From positions 124,001 through 188,000 of the forward strand of contig JAHDVF020001374.1 in assembly GCA_022606425.2 (NCBI GenBank): a stretch of DNA of 64,000 nt, read 5' to 3'. This DNA comes from Lepidostoma basale. Lineage: Eukaryota > Arthropoda > Insecta > Trichoptera > Lepidostomatidae. This document shows, piece by piece, positions 11,740-22,184 of the stretch (positions within the stretch are counted from its first letter, which is position 1; each line of letters starts with the position of its first letter). Below the pieces are notes generated by a model. That model had not been told where the DNA came from and made no database searches. It saw nothing but the letters and a program-made list of their open reading frames with translations. Both the position numbers and the translations under genes were made by a program.

Positions 11740-12325
11740 ATCATCTTATTCTTCTTCCCTTCTTCTTATTCTTAGTGAAGGTCTATAGGCCTGTTTCTTA
11801 AGAGGAATTGACCTCCTGCAAAGTCGACTCCCAGCTGTCGATTCATCTCTTTGGTGGTCTGCTCGGGGGTCGTCTACCATGGGGCTGGCCGTGTAACACA
11901 ATGAAGGGGAGTCTGGATGGATCCATTCTCCTCACGTGTGCATACTAGTATTTTCTCCTTTGCCTTCCCCACCTAACGACATCCTCGACCACGTATATCT
12001 CCCTTATCCGTGTCTTAACATACATATTTCTGAGCGTCTTCATTTCTGACGTTTTTTGTGATGGTGGTGTCCGATCTGCACTCGATCCCATATGTCATGA
12101 TAAATCGCACGCAAGTCTAATAAATTCTCACTTTTCTGCTGATAGTCATGTCAGGGTTTCTCCAAATTGAATTCTTTAAGCATTCTGAAATGGCCGCAGC
12201 CTTGTTTACTTGGCCCATCACTTCACATGGTAGATCCGTTTTCACAAACAGGTCCACACCCAGATATTTTAATTTTTGCGCTTTCTTTACCTCAAAGAGT
12301 GCGGTTATTACCCGTGGCTCTTCCC
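11740..12325 (-). mobile_element. LINE C-terminal fragment
   Basis: The minus strand reads KYLGVDLFVKTDLPCEVMGQ and KAAAISECLKNSIWRNPDM at 12145-12300. This is the part after the reverse-transcriptase palm in RTE/CR1-type proteins. Further along are RMDPSRLPF...GRRPPSRPPKRWIDSW and ESTLQEVNSS at 11780-11960. Frameshifts and stops separate the pieces, so it is a dead copy. Confidence 0.78.
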
Positions 12326-12334
12326 GACTGAATT

Positions 12335-12740
12335 ATTGCTAGCTATGCTAAGCTACCAATCATTGGAGAGAAGGAGGAATATCCACTTGTTAGTTTACTT
12401 CTTTCAGCTGATTGGCGGCCGTATACGAAACTCGGATGGTCTGAGTGATGTAGGTCTATTTGTCCCTGATAATTACCTTCGTCAAATACATCACAGATTA
12501 TTTTATTTGCCGTGCTGCAGAACCAACCTGCCAATGGTTATGCCTGTGGGTAGGGCAATCTTATTGCTTAATCGGATCGCCTCGGAGGTGGACATATTTC
12601 GTAATAGTGTGAGTTGCCTTAGGGATGCAATATCAATGTTACGATTCTTTCTAAAAATATATAATTTTTTTAAATGTAATTGCAAGCGACCTGGAATTAT
12701 ATGTCTGATTGGTTTGTGATTTTTTATTAAAATAAATTAA
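12335..12740 (+). mobile_element. Jockey-like LINE C-terminus
   Basis: An open stretch in the 12276-12719 frame reads SLERRRNIHLLVYFFQLIGG, then VGLFVPDNYLRQ, HRLFYLPCCRTNLP, VGRAILLLNRIASEVDIF. This is the terminal region of jockey-type reverse-transcriptase proteins (RR...F..KL..G; PR...R....LN). The upstream part of the element is absent, so it is 5'-truncated. The abutting minus-strand LINE fragment suggests the two inserted independently. Confidence 0.8.
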
Positions 12741-13920
12741 ATAAAATCTAAATTAATATTTTCTAACCGAAGTAATATTTTCTTGAGCAGGGGTAATCCT
12801 CTTAGAAAGAAGAACACTTTCCATATTTTTGGTGCCAACATTGTCTGTTAAAACAGGCGATGTCCCACAAGTATATATAGTGGCCAACTCCATGGCGAAT
12901 TCTTGCATTGCTACTCTGCCATTGTCGGTCCCAAGTCCGGATGCAAATTGAGAGGGGTCGTAGGGTTAGGCTAGCTTTTTCTAGTTGCCGGTGTAAAAGA
13001 AAATCTCAAAGCTCGGACTAACTCGGAAACTAAGCCGCGGAACATAGGTTTCGAAAAATATATTACAAATTATTCGCAATATAATTAAAATTGTTGAAAA
13101 CCTCCGATCCTAGAAGCTTTATTATATTTTATAGGAGTGACATGTTTTACCTTGAGAGACATTTGATGAACAATGGTAAATATTTTTTGATAATGGCGTA
13201 GCACAAATTTTTAGAATATTGTGGTTCTCATTAATATGAAATATTCATTAAACAATTCCCTCGACGCATAAATTAAAAAATTGAGAAACACCAAGAAGGT
13301 TGAGGACCATCTTAAACATGTTTCTGAAAGTGTCTTTTAATTTTCTATAAAGTTTTACGTCGTTGAAAATTATCTTTATAGAAATTTATTCTATTATACA
13401 TCAAAGCTTGCTTGTTAATTAATTGGCTATTTTTCTCCTAATACACACGCAGAAATCTATATCAGCTCTTATTATTTATTGTAAAAGATATGTACAATAT
13501 TGTTCGGATTTGTTCTGGACATGCGTTTAATGGTAAATTTTACTCACTCGCACAAAGTAAAACATCCCTTTTCATTAGAAGGGTGGCTTGAGAGGTAGGT
13601 AAACCCTCCCTAACCCAAACATGCATAACATTTTAACAAGCCTTGCACGAACGACACTCAAAACCTTTTTAAAGGGCGTAGGAGGGAGCAGTAGAAGATC
13701 TAAGGGTGACTAACGATGTATACGTAGGTTTTTCGAATTCGAAATTTAAATTTTTTATTTTTTATCGATGGTTGAGGTATTAGTTTTGTGAAACTCCATT
13801 ATTAATTTATAATAGTAAACACGGTTGTTGAGTGGTTTTACTTAGATTTAATTTATATAAATTGTGACAAATTTGTTTCGCTTTGCAAAGACATTCTTAA
13901 ACTGAACCTAATCGCCAAAT
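12741..13920. other. no gene recognised
   Basis: AT-rich DNA. Positions 13085-13180 resemble the 'gaagctttattatattttat...gacatgtttt' flank of the GAAACATGTC repeat family. 13560-13700 is less AT-rich but has no convincing reading frame. Confidence 0.5.
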
Positions 13921-13921
13921 A

Positions 13922-14197
13922 GTGTGTCCTTATATTGAATTTAGAAATCTTAAGGGTGGGGTAGAAAGAATATAATGCAAAATTTTGAGTTGTTAAATAT
14001 AACAATTTTGAGGTTTTTCTTAATGATGAGTAAATAACTCTTCGACATCAACAACATCAACATTGTGTCTTTATATTGAATTTAGAAATCTTAAGGGTGG
14101 GGAAAAAAGTATATGGTACAATGAAAATTTTTGTGTTGTTAAATATAGCAATTTTAAGGTTTTTCTAGAACTAATGATGAGTAAATACCTTAAATGG
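13922..14197 (+). repeat. tandem duplication, two units of about 140 bp
   Basis: 'ttatattgaatttagaaatc', then 'ttaagggtggg', occurs at 13931 and again at 14071. Each is followed by a similar 'gttaaatata(a/g)caatttt(g/a)a' and 'ggtttttct' and then 'aatgatgagtaaata'. The second unit has small changes and an insertion. It is non-coding. Confidence 0.85.
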
Positions 14198-14204
14198 AGG
14201 AGAG

Positions 14205-14460
14205 AAGAATTGTTAAAATTGTGTATACAAGCAGTGTGAGTAGAAAAGAGAAGTCGTGAAAGACCAAGAAAAGTATGGCAAGCCCAAATTAATCAAATAC
14301 TGAAAGTCAGCCACTTTCGAAGTCGGAAAAATCGACGAGCGTGCATGTTACGGTGTATGAATATGGAGGAAGCTAGAGAGGTATGTCAGAACAGAACGGT
14401 ATGGTGGTCCATACTCTTTTCCTATCCCTCCATGGAAACGGCGTGATGGTTTGTTAGTTA
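14205..14460 (+). mobile_element. LINE C-terminal tail (hairpin family)
   Basis: The plus frame reads RPRKVWQAQINQILKVSHFR, then SRKNRRACMLRCMNMEEARE and VCQNRTVWWSILF. This is the recurring C-terminus of one LINE type here (compare HDQINQIL.VGHVRSRRNRRACMTRCMN on the minus strand at 17966-18301). It ends at 'ggaaacggcgtgatggttt', with the 3' hairpin degenerate. Confidence 0.82.
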
Positions 14461-15030
14461 ATTATATTCAATCAATATGCAGTTTCATATAATTTATTAA
14501 GAAACTAGAATATAGTATGAAAATATTTTTTGTATATAAGTATTTTTCGCACCTTCCTACAGTTTTCATCAGTTGCTGTTACATTTAATAAAATACAATC
14601 GAATAAAAACATATTATTTTAACAGCAATTCCATAGAAATGAATCAGAATCTCAGACCAGAATGGTGATAGATTTAAAATGCCAGTTCAAATAAACAAGC
14701 ACCGCGAACGTTTCTTTCTATTTCTCCTGTTTACATAACATCGCGATGGAATCTACATCCAAAATTAAAGGTAAACCATAGCACCTTAACACATCCAATC
14801 ATTCATAATTCTCGCAGTAGTGTACATTTTTTAAATTCAGGAGCAATTTACGTAACATCTTTATAATGTTTAGTATTTTAATGAAACATGAAAGTTTATT
14901 TATTAGTTGTAACAAATCTGCACGTTTCGCTTCACCCGGGAATCGCGCATTTGGTATGCATAATATAAAAAAAGTACTGATTTTTTTCTCTATTTGCTTT
15001 CACTTTGTGTTGTGGATTCACATTTGAATA
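14461..15030. other. no gene recognised
   Basis: AT-rich sequence with no supported coding segment or recognised repeat, apart from short A/T runs. Confidence 0.5.
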
Positions 15031-15093
15031 AATAGAATAACACTTTGTATTTTCACAACACAGTGTTGTGAAAATACAAAGTGTTATTCTATT
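15031..15093. repeat. 63-bp near-perfect palindrome
   Basis: The arms at 15031-15061 and 15063-15093 are exact complements (31 of 31) around the single base at 15062. They start AATAGAATAACACTTTGTAT and end ATACAAAGTGTTATTCTATT. No terminal-repeat signature or target duplication was recognised. Confidence 0.95.
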
Positions 15094-15184
15094 GTGTGTT
15101 TCTTTATCTTACAACAATGTCATATTTCGCCTGACGGTTATATACACTAAGGGGTGATACAAGGCAATTGAACTGCCAGTTATA

Positions 15185-15330
15185 AATATTAATAATAACA
15201 ATAATAATATGGTAACTTACAAAGCACCGTTTTTGTGATGTAATCACCTCAAAGGCGCATAGCTGTTATCAATGTTATGAACTTGGTGTGCGCATCTAAT
15301 CTGTTTTAATATTTTTTTTTCTTACGTATC
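15185..15330. mobile_element. LINE 3'-terminal fragment (GCGCC...AATCACCTC type)
   Basis: 'gcaccgtttttgtgatgtaa', then 'tcacctcaaaggcgcat', next to an (ATA)n run matches 60270-60312 ('gcgccgtttttgtgacgtaa', 'tcacctcaagggcgcat'). The shared short segment next to a simple repeat suggests a LINE 3' UTR end. The family is not recognised. Confidence 0.45.
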
Positions 15331-15844
15331 ACTATTGTACATTAGATGTTTTGTGTGTATACGAACAATAAATAAATAAATAAAATCACACAGAAACCAA
15401 GCACATTTAAGAGAACTCATTTCCGTCATTGAATTGATATTTTTTTTATCATTTTTACAAATTTCTTGCTACGATTCGTTATATTAAGTTCAGTATGAAA
15501 CCTTTTTTTGGCGCATTTTCCTAGCTTGTGATTGTTAAAGACTACTTAAAAAATGTTTTATTGTTTATAAAATTACGAATATACAAAACGAGGGTGTGCA
15601 TAGTTCTGATATATGCGGATGTGTTGTCTGGGGTGCAGTAAAGTGTAACCACACCCTCATTAAAAGTTTTCACCTCGCGTTGGTCCCGGCTGTAATTGGA
15701 TGAGTCCCAAGTTATAATTAACACCATCACTTGGTAGATTTAACAAACTGCATTAGATTTAACAAACTCATTTATCATCTCAACAAATTGGTGGTCACAT
15801 TGAAACATCTTAAAATAAAATATCTAATAACAACGACAACAACA

Positions 15845-16160
15845 AAATTACGCCGTTTCCCAGCAAGAATGGAGAATGGACCACCACACTACTCTATTCT
15901 GATACTTCTCTAGCTTCATCAACATTCATACAGCGTTTAAAATATGATTAATTTGGTCATGACATGTTTTCCTGGATCTTCCTCGACTTCGTTCTCCATT
16001 CACATAGTTAAATTATACTTAATTAACCATTTTTTTTATTCATCCATGCGTTTCATGTGTCAAAACTAACACAGAGATCCTTTCATAATTTTGTTCATAA
16101 TACTTTTTTCCACTATGCATTCGTCGCTCAATTATATGATATGATTACGCACAATTCCTC
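15845..16160 (-). mobile_element. LINE 3' tail (hairpin family), decayed
   Basis: In reverse complement it carries the CMNV...ARE-type C-terminus and the KTCHDQIN-like segment, then upstream coding remnants (positions 15960-16150), with several deletions. It is the same family as 42415-42945 and 46890-47420. Confidence 0.65.
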
Positions 16161-16249
16161 AAATGCCTACGTTTGAAAATATCCTCCCTCATTCGTTACC
16201 AGTAAAGACGATAAAAAGTGTAAAGTTTTTTTATATAAATTTAATTATA

Positions 16250-16520
16250 TTTTATGATAATGACATGAGTGATCCGTCCGAAGATCGATCCGACTATTTC
16301 ATCATAAGGTCTCGTTACTATGTATTTTTTATGTGGTTGGATTGTCCAACGCACAACCCCCAATATGAATGGAGGACCGCACCTGTCGTTGGTCAGCGGG
16401 TCCATCGGACCTAGCCGAAAGGGCTGGTATACATATCCATCGACCGTTCCCCAATCCGCCACCTGGGGACGCTCCTCTACGTTGTGGCAGGCCAGCGCGA
16501 GGATGACATATTTTGACTTT
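16250..16520. other. GC-richer island of unknown nature
   Basis: Noticeably less AT-rich than its surroundings ('tcggacctagccgaaagggc', 'gccacctggggacgct'). Overlapping open frames on both strands are 68-83 codons, with no family resemblance I can name. It could be a remnant of an unclassified transposon. Confidence 0.35.
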
Positions 16521-16739
16521 CTTTAGGCATTATTAAATGATATTATTATCACCTATGCTGAAATATAAATAAAAAAATAAAATATTTTAAAAAAAGTTCA
16601 AAATGTACATTTATTTAAAATCTACTAATGTTTGTGTCTTCGACTGGTCTCGGTAGCTCGTTGCCATCTTCTGTTGAATATAAATAATATGGCCGAAATA
16701 TAAATAATTAATAAATAGAGGAAAACGTCCCATGATCAA

Positions 16740-16870
16740 ATCAATTAAATATTAAATGTCAGCCACGTGAGGAGTCGGAGAAATCGACGTGCACGCATGA
16801 CACGATCCATTTATGTTGAGGAAACGAGAGAAGTATGTCAGAAAAGAACTGTATAAGTGGTCCGTTTCTT
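16740..16870 (+). mobile_element. LINE C-terminal tail fragment
   Basis: The plus strand carries 'catgatcaaatcaattaaat', then 'atgtcagccacgtgaggagt' and 'cggagaaatcgacgtgcacg', matching the (H)DQINQILNVSHVRSRRNRRAR segment of the hairpin-family LINE. It is short and frameshifted. Confidence 0.7.
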
Positions 16871-16914
16871 CTGTCTACAAGAGATGGCGTAAGTATTTAA
16901 TAAGAATTGTCATT

Positions 16915-17140
16915 GGTTTTCAAGAAGTTTTATTATATTTTATGAGAATGACATGTTTGGCCTTGCTCAAGCATTATCACATGAGATATCCACATACATT
17001 ATTCTATAAAATATTCTCATAAAATATATGTGGCAATGCTTTAGCATGGCGACATTAACATTAATTTATATATCAGCAAAGCGAAACATGTCATCCCCAT
17101 ACATATTATTAAAACTTTTGGAAAAAATACGTTTTCATGC
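16915..17140. repeat. foldback repeat with GAAACATGTC core
   Basis: The left arm 'caagaagttttattatattt', then 'gacatgttt', and the right arm 'gcgaaacatgtcatccccat', then 'ttattaaaactttt', are inverted. The plus-strand module at 17080-17096 lacks a clear CTGANGA box. Same family as 7965, 30155 and 52030. Confidence 0.55.
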
Positions 17141-17154
17141 ATATTAAATTCTTC

Positions 17155-17545
17155 AAATATTTTTTATTCCCGTCCACTCCTGGACAAAGGCCTTCTCCAT
17201 TCACCTCCAGTCACTCTGTCTTATTAGACTGCATCCAGGTTATTCCGACATGCCTGTTTAGGTCATCCTAACAACGTAGTTGTGGTCACCCTGCAGAAGT
17301 CTTTACCGTCTACAGTCTCCAAGTCAGCAATCTTCTCCTCCATTTTTCGTTTCAACTTCTGGCTACTCGACCTGATCATTACCACTTTCGATTCGCTACC
17401 CGGTGGATGATGTCAGTGACCATGTTTTTTTCTCTCATCGAATCGTTTCTGACATTGTCTCTTAGGTTTATTCCCAACATGGCTCTTTCCATGGCTCTTT
17501 GGATTACTCGTAGTTTCTCGGTACTTTGTTTGGACAATGTTACAG
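17155..17545 (-). mobile_element. LINE coding fragment, strongly decayed
   Basis: Contains 'cgtccactcctggacaaagg' (also at 52872), followed by minus-strand stretches rich in K/R and broken by stops. This is similar in layout to other LINE C-termini here. Moderate support only. Confidence 0.5.
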
Positions 17546-17964
17546 TTCAAATTATATAGTTGGTAATTGGTAGTTGGAAAGGCTCTCAATTAAAAATTTC
17601 TGTGAAAGTCTCGACTGTTCTGGATGGTATACGTATTGTCGTAAATTTGAGTGAATTGGCTGTAACTCAAATTCAGTCAGACTACAAATCCCCGGTGAAT
17701 GGATGGCGGTGAATGTATTTTGTGTGGCAACCTTTGCCGCAGTGGAGGGCGCGATTCACTTCCCTGCCGGTTGCCATGCCAACTGCCCTTTCACCTGCCC
17801 TATCCGCTACCCCAGTGGTTACCAACCTGGAAACAAATTCCATTTCACATTAAATAAATTATGGGACATCTCATTTGTCTATTCCAAAGATAGGATATCA
17901 AGATTAAGTAATATAATTCCATAATAATTACGAATAAACATGTCTGTTTTTAAAATAACTAATC

Positions 17965-18310
17965 ATCACGCCGTCTCCCCGAAGGAGTAGGCAGAAATAA
18001 TGGACTGCCACACTTTTTTTCTTGACATATCAACATTCATACACCGTGTCATGCACGCGCGTCGATTTCTACGACTCCTCACATGGCCGACATTCAATAT
18101 TTGATTTATTTGATCGTGCCACGTTTTCCTCGGTCTTCCTCTATGTCTGGTTCCATTTACATCGTTAACATAAACTTTTTTTACCATTCTTTCTTCATTC
18201 ATTATTCCCGTGTGTCCAAACCATTTTAATGATCCTTTCATTATTATGTTCATTATACTATCATTTGCACCGCATTCACATATTATATTTTCATTTGACA
18301 CTCAGATTCA
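17965..18310 (-). mobile_element. LINE C-terminal fragment with 111-codon open frame
   Basis: The minus-strand frame 18301-17966 begins MSNENIICECGAND and has SLKWFGHTGIMNEERMVKKV, then GRPRKTWHDQINQILNVGHV, RSRRNRRACMTRC and a stop at the conserved 3' end. WFGH..RM and GRPRK.W are hallmarks of the region after the reverse-transcriptase domain in this LINE type. The 3' UTR is just a hairpin (CTCCTTCGGGGAG). It is 5'-truncated. Confidence 0.85.
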
Positions 18311-18439
18311 TCATACACTGATTTTGCACACATTCATCTTAAAGATTAATTTGTGTGAATTTATTTATGTGTATTTTACGAATTATTTTATGTATTTTAC
18401 AAATGTGTATTTACAATATTTAAATTTGGTAATATCTTA

Positions 18440-19318
18440 GACAGACAAAATATGTTTTTTACATAAAATATTATAAAACTTCTAGAAAACAGACGTTTTC
18501 ATGCGTATTAATTATTGAATATGGAGTTTTACATCATTGTTTAACAAAAAATTAATTCTCATTTGTTAATTTATATTATACAATAACTAATAATTGTTAT
18601 TTCTTCTTGAATAACAGAAATTAAAATTTATGGCACTGTCACGAAGGTCGTCATTTTATTAGTTTCAAGCAAACTTCAATCACGCTGTCATCAAATAAGA
18701 CCACATTTTTAGTACTTAAATTAAAAGTATTTTCATCAGTTAGTTTGGTAAAATATCTTTAATTATATTAAGAAAGTCGTATTTCTCCTTCATGGTTTTT
18801 CACCCCGCTTATACTTTTGGCGTGCATGTACCACCATAGACTTACCCCGGCTCTCCATTTACCTGTGCGCTCATGTAAACCCCATGGGAATTTCCCCAAG
18901 CTGTTTTCAAATACTGATTAAAATTCGAAATGCGATATATAAACAGGCTTTGGTGTGACGTTCAAACGCAAAGTTGTATTTATAGAAACGCCAGATATTT
19001 ATGACATTGAATAATATAAATAATTTTTTCTTTATATTTTGAAAAATTATTATGCGTAGCACATTTTTTTTATATAATATTGTCGTGATAGCTGTATCGT
19101 TAATATTATTAGGTATAATCAAACCCACCAAACCCATAATTTCTGCAAACCAGCTCAAATTTATACTATTTGTTGTCATTATTTGTACTTTGTTCCTTGT
19201 AATTTTACCATAATATAATCAAATATGTAGCTCGCTAATTGTTAGTCTCTAGTACATTTACATATGATTCCTACCTTCTTTAATGATCTAAATTTTTTAT
19301 TTTTTTATTATTATTTTT
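18440..19318. other. no gene recognised; small repeat flanks
   Basis: 18465-18530 is the 'aaaacttctagaaaacagac' flank of the GAAACATGTC repeats. 18790-18900 is a GC-richer scrap of unknown type. The 90-codon minus frame at 18907-19179 has no recognised domain and low-complexity composition. Confidence 0.45.
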
Positions 19319-19319
19319 T

Positions 19320-19556
19320 CTTGTATACAACAGGTCGCTTAAACCCAATTACTGTATAGACATTATTTTTAGCTATTATATTGATGATCCACATGACATG
19401 TGATAGGTAGCCAATCTATCGCCATTTTATTGTCACGAGAATTCTACACCAGACCAAAGACAATGTGACAATCACACTGCCATCGCCGAGAATCGAACCC
19501 GGTACCTTCGGTATGGAAGTCAGAGCTTCTAACCACTCTGCCACGAAGGTCGTCTT
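19320..19556 (-). mobile_element. tRNA-derived SINE, type-B tail
   Basis: In reverse complement: head GACCTTCGTGGCAGAGTGGT (box-A-like), then box B GGGTTCGATTCTCGG, then the body 'ctttggtctggtgtagaatt' and 'aaaatggcgatagattggct', and the tail 'cagtaattgggtttaagcga', then 'cctgttgtatacaag'. Nearly full length. Confidence 0.88.
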
Positions 19557-19672
19557 AACTTTAATATCGTCTAAAACTGTCTTAGACTTAAAATGTTCTT
19601 AAATTTACGTCTATTATTTATATCAACAAAAAATGTAATGGAATTTTTCCATCAATTACAAAATAAATAAAC

Positions 19673-19745
19673 AACAAACAACCGGTTGTTTGTAACAACT
19701 GATGATGTAAACGTAGGTTGACGAAACACGTATCGTGATATTCTC
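19673..19745 (+). ncRNA. hammerhead-like module beside a 20-bp palindrome
   Basis: The perfect palindrome ACAAACAACCGGTTGTTTGT (19673-19692) is followed by CTGATGA (19699-19705), T, GTAAAC...GTTGAC as stem II, and GAAACACGTATC. Only the cleavage-side base pattern (GTATC for GTGTC) and an absent stem I argue against activity. Confidence 0.5.
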
Positions 19746-20040
19746 AACAACAACAAAAAATGTGAAACGTATAATAACAGTGTTTCAAAATTGTACATTT
19801 GATAATGTCGAAGTTTCATAGTTTTTCGTTTAATTCCATTAATGTAATGCAAAGATCGTTAATAAAGAGATACTCTTTAAAGTTTTGAGTACTTGAAACC
19901 AATGAAACCCCTTCTCTTTATAAAATATCTTGGAATCTAGATTCACTTCACGACCACAACATTTTATGTTAAAAACTTTTGAAAAAGATTTTAATATTAG
20001 GACATTATTTTGCATTTATACGGAAGTGTTTAATGTGTTT

Positions 20041-20084
20041 ACTTGGATTTAATTTATATAAATTATATAAATAAAATCCAAGTT
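20041..20084. repeat. 44-bp AT-rich inverted repeat
   Basis: 'acttggatttaatttatata' and 'tataaataaaatccaagt' are complementary with small mismatches. The left arm also occurs near 13840 ('acttagatttaatttatata'). Confidence 0.7.
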
Positions 20085-20098
20085 AAACCATAAACCAT

Positions 20099-20180
20099 TT
20101 CACTGCTATCGCCGGGAATCGATCTCGTGACCTTCGGAGTGGCAGTCATAGCTCTTGCCACTCTGCCACGAAGGTCGTTA
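20099..20180 (-). mobile_element. SINE head fragment
   Basis: Only the tRNA-like head remains: reverse complement GACCTTCGTGGCAGAGTGGC and GGTCACGAGATCGATTCCCG, then 'gcgatagcagtg'. The body and tail are missing, so it was truncated or deleted at the 3' side. Confidence 0.75.
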
Positions 20181-21505
20181 ATATTACACACTCAGCATTC
20201 AAATGTAGGAAAGGTTTACTTAATTTATTTGTTTCATTCATATTTGCATCATTTTCATGGAATGCAGTCTGTTTTTTTTATAATTTTACTTTGTACTATA
20301 AAAGAAAAATGCATTGCTTCGAATTGGAAAATATAAAATCTTTTTATTCTTACAGATTTAAAGTTTCCAACTCAAATTATATTGGCTCTCACGCGATTTG
20401 ATAAATCCGTTTAAAAAAACTTCAAATGAAAACTTTATGTGAACTTCTAAAGCTAAGCAACTATTATAGTTTCAATGAGGAGAAATTGGCCTTAGAATAT
20501 AAAACTTTTCTAGATAAAGTGTCCGTTGGCGACCTTAATCCGATACAACAGAAGCAATAAAAAAAACCTTTCGCACATACTCGTTCAACTTTTCCATTAT
20601 GTGATAAAGTCTAAAGCTTTCTCGATATAAAATGGATTTTTCCTTGGTAGTTTTAACGAAATAGACCGGCGGAAAGGCTTTAAAGTCACTTTGACAGGAA
20701 AGTTTAGATGCTGCAGTCTGCTGGGGGAAAAAGTTCGACCCGTAAAGCTCGCGTGATGGAAAAAGCTCCCACTAGCGAACAGTGCAATTAGGGAGGATTC
20801 AATTAAGGTTTGCGCATTTTTCACACACGGTGGTCGGGGCAAAAAACGAACATTAAAAATGGAGCACTATGACTCAATTAAAGTGCACTAATAGCACTTT
20901 ACATGGAATGGCAAAATTCCTATCAAATGTGTTTGAATTGTATCTCTCTTTTATTTTGTGGAAAATGTTTTATTTTTAAATCAACTACGTAATTATTATG
21001 CCATTTTCCTAAAGGGATATGTAGAAAGGACGAACCAACACCCTTTTCTTTCTTGACATAATTTTCTCGTCGCCTTAACATTGTGTCATGCATCCACGTT
21101 TATTTTTCCGACTCATTACATTAGCGATATTTTTAATATTAACGAATTAATTGTGTCCCACTTTCTTCGTTTTTCTCTATTTATTGCATCAAACTATCTA
21201 TAAATATTATAAATTTATTTCATTTTATTTTGCAAATGTTTTTCAGTATTCTTATACTTCTCATATAATTTAATCTATGCATTTATATTTCTTGTCAGTA
21301 TATTATAACAACCTTAAAATCATTTCAAATATTCATTTATTTTTTCTCGAATAATGATGTTATACTTGATAACATCTATAAAATAGACGTTTTCATCAGT
21401 ATCAAATAATGAAAAACGCTTTTAAAAATTAAATAATCACTCTAATAACAGTAAAATGCTTTAGATATTACCCATGTTAGAATAGTATACGACTCACTAA
21501 CTTGT
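20181..21505. other. no gene recognised
   Basis: 20590-20880 is less AT-rich and not obviously repeated in the window. Its 81-codon minus frame shows no family signature. 21000-21190 resembles a decayed LINE tail of the hairpin family ('cattttcctaaagggatatg', 'gtcatgcatccacgtttatt'). Confidence 0.45.
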
Positions 21506-21690
21506 TTAGATAAACTTAAGGCGTTAACACTGTGGAATTCCATAATGACGAAATTTTTATGAATTAAAACACTGTTTTTTCCACTTCTGAGTTTATCGTT
21601 CTCCCGATGATGAAGGTGTCTTCGAAAGATGTCGAGAAAAATAAACTCAAAAGTAGAAGAAATAGTGTTTAAATACATAAAAAATTCGTC
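21505..21690 (+). repeat. foldback tipped by a hammerhead-like module
   Basis: The left arm 'gacgaaatttttatgaatta', then 'aaacactgttttttccactt', pairs with the right arm 'aagtagaagaaatagtgttt', then 'acataaaaaattcgtc'. At the tip lies TTCTC | CCGATGA | T | GAAG-GTGT-CTTC | GAAAGATGTC | GAGAA (21599-21638). Stem I is therefore the foldback itself, about 60 bp long. The core differs from the hammerhead consensus at U4 (C). The left flank carries the shared motif TGTGGAATTCCATAATG. Confidence 0.75.
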
Positions 21691-22184
21691 ATAACTTATT
21701 AAGGGTATAGAATTATTAAAATTAAAGTACATTTTTTAACAAAAATCTTATTAGGACAGTACTTTAAGCTTATTTATGGCTAATAAATATCAAAGACATT
21801 TTACACAACGGTTATTTCGGTTTTAGTGCCTGATTTACGAGTACCATCTTCCCACCAGAACTAGCTACGCCATTGCTTGCGAATGCTTTATTCTGAATTA
21901 TGGAGCAATTTTGAGTGATGGATTCAAGAAAAATTATTAGGTCACATCTGGTTCCAATATTGATGAAACGCGGTTGGTACAACCGTCATAAAATTGTAAT
22001 ACCAAGTAATATAAAATGTAATCTAGTTAGAATTAAGATTGATATCATCTCCTTTCGTTTTATGTCAGATCTTCTCAACAAAGATAAAAAAGTATATTAC
22101 AGATATATTTTTAACTTAGTCAAATTGTCATTCAATTGCATTTTCTGCAATTACTATTAGACGTTTTATATTATATAATACTCG

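Noticed and set aside
18907..19179. 90-codon minus frame as a membrane protein
   Set aside because: Hydrophobic composition follows from AT richness. No conserved motif, and no supporting promoter or splice context.
20590..20880. Host exon in a GC-richer island
   Set aside because: No homology recognised in any frame and no convincing acceptor/donor pair. Kept only as unassigned DNA.
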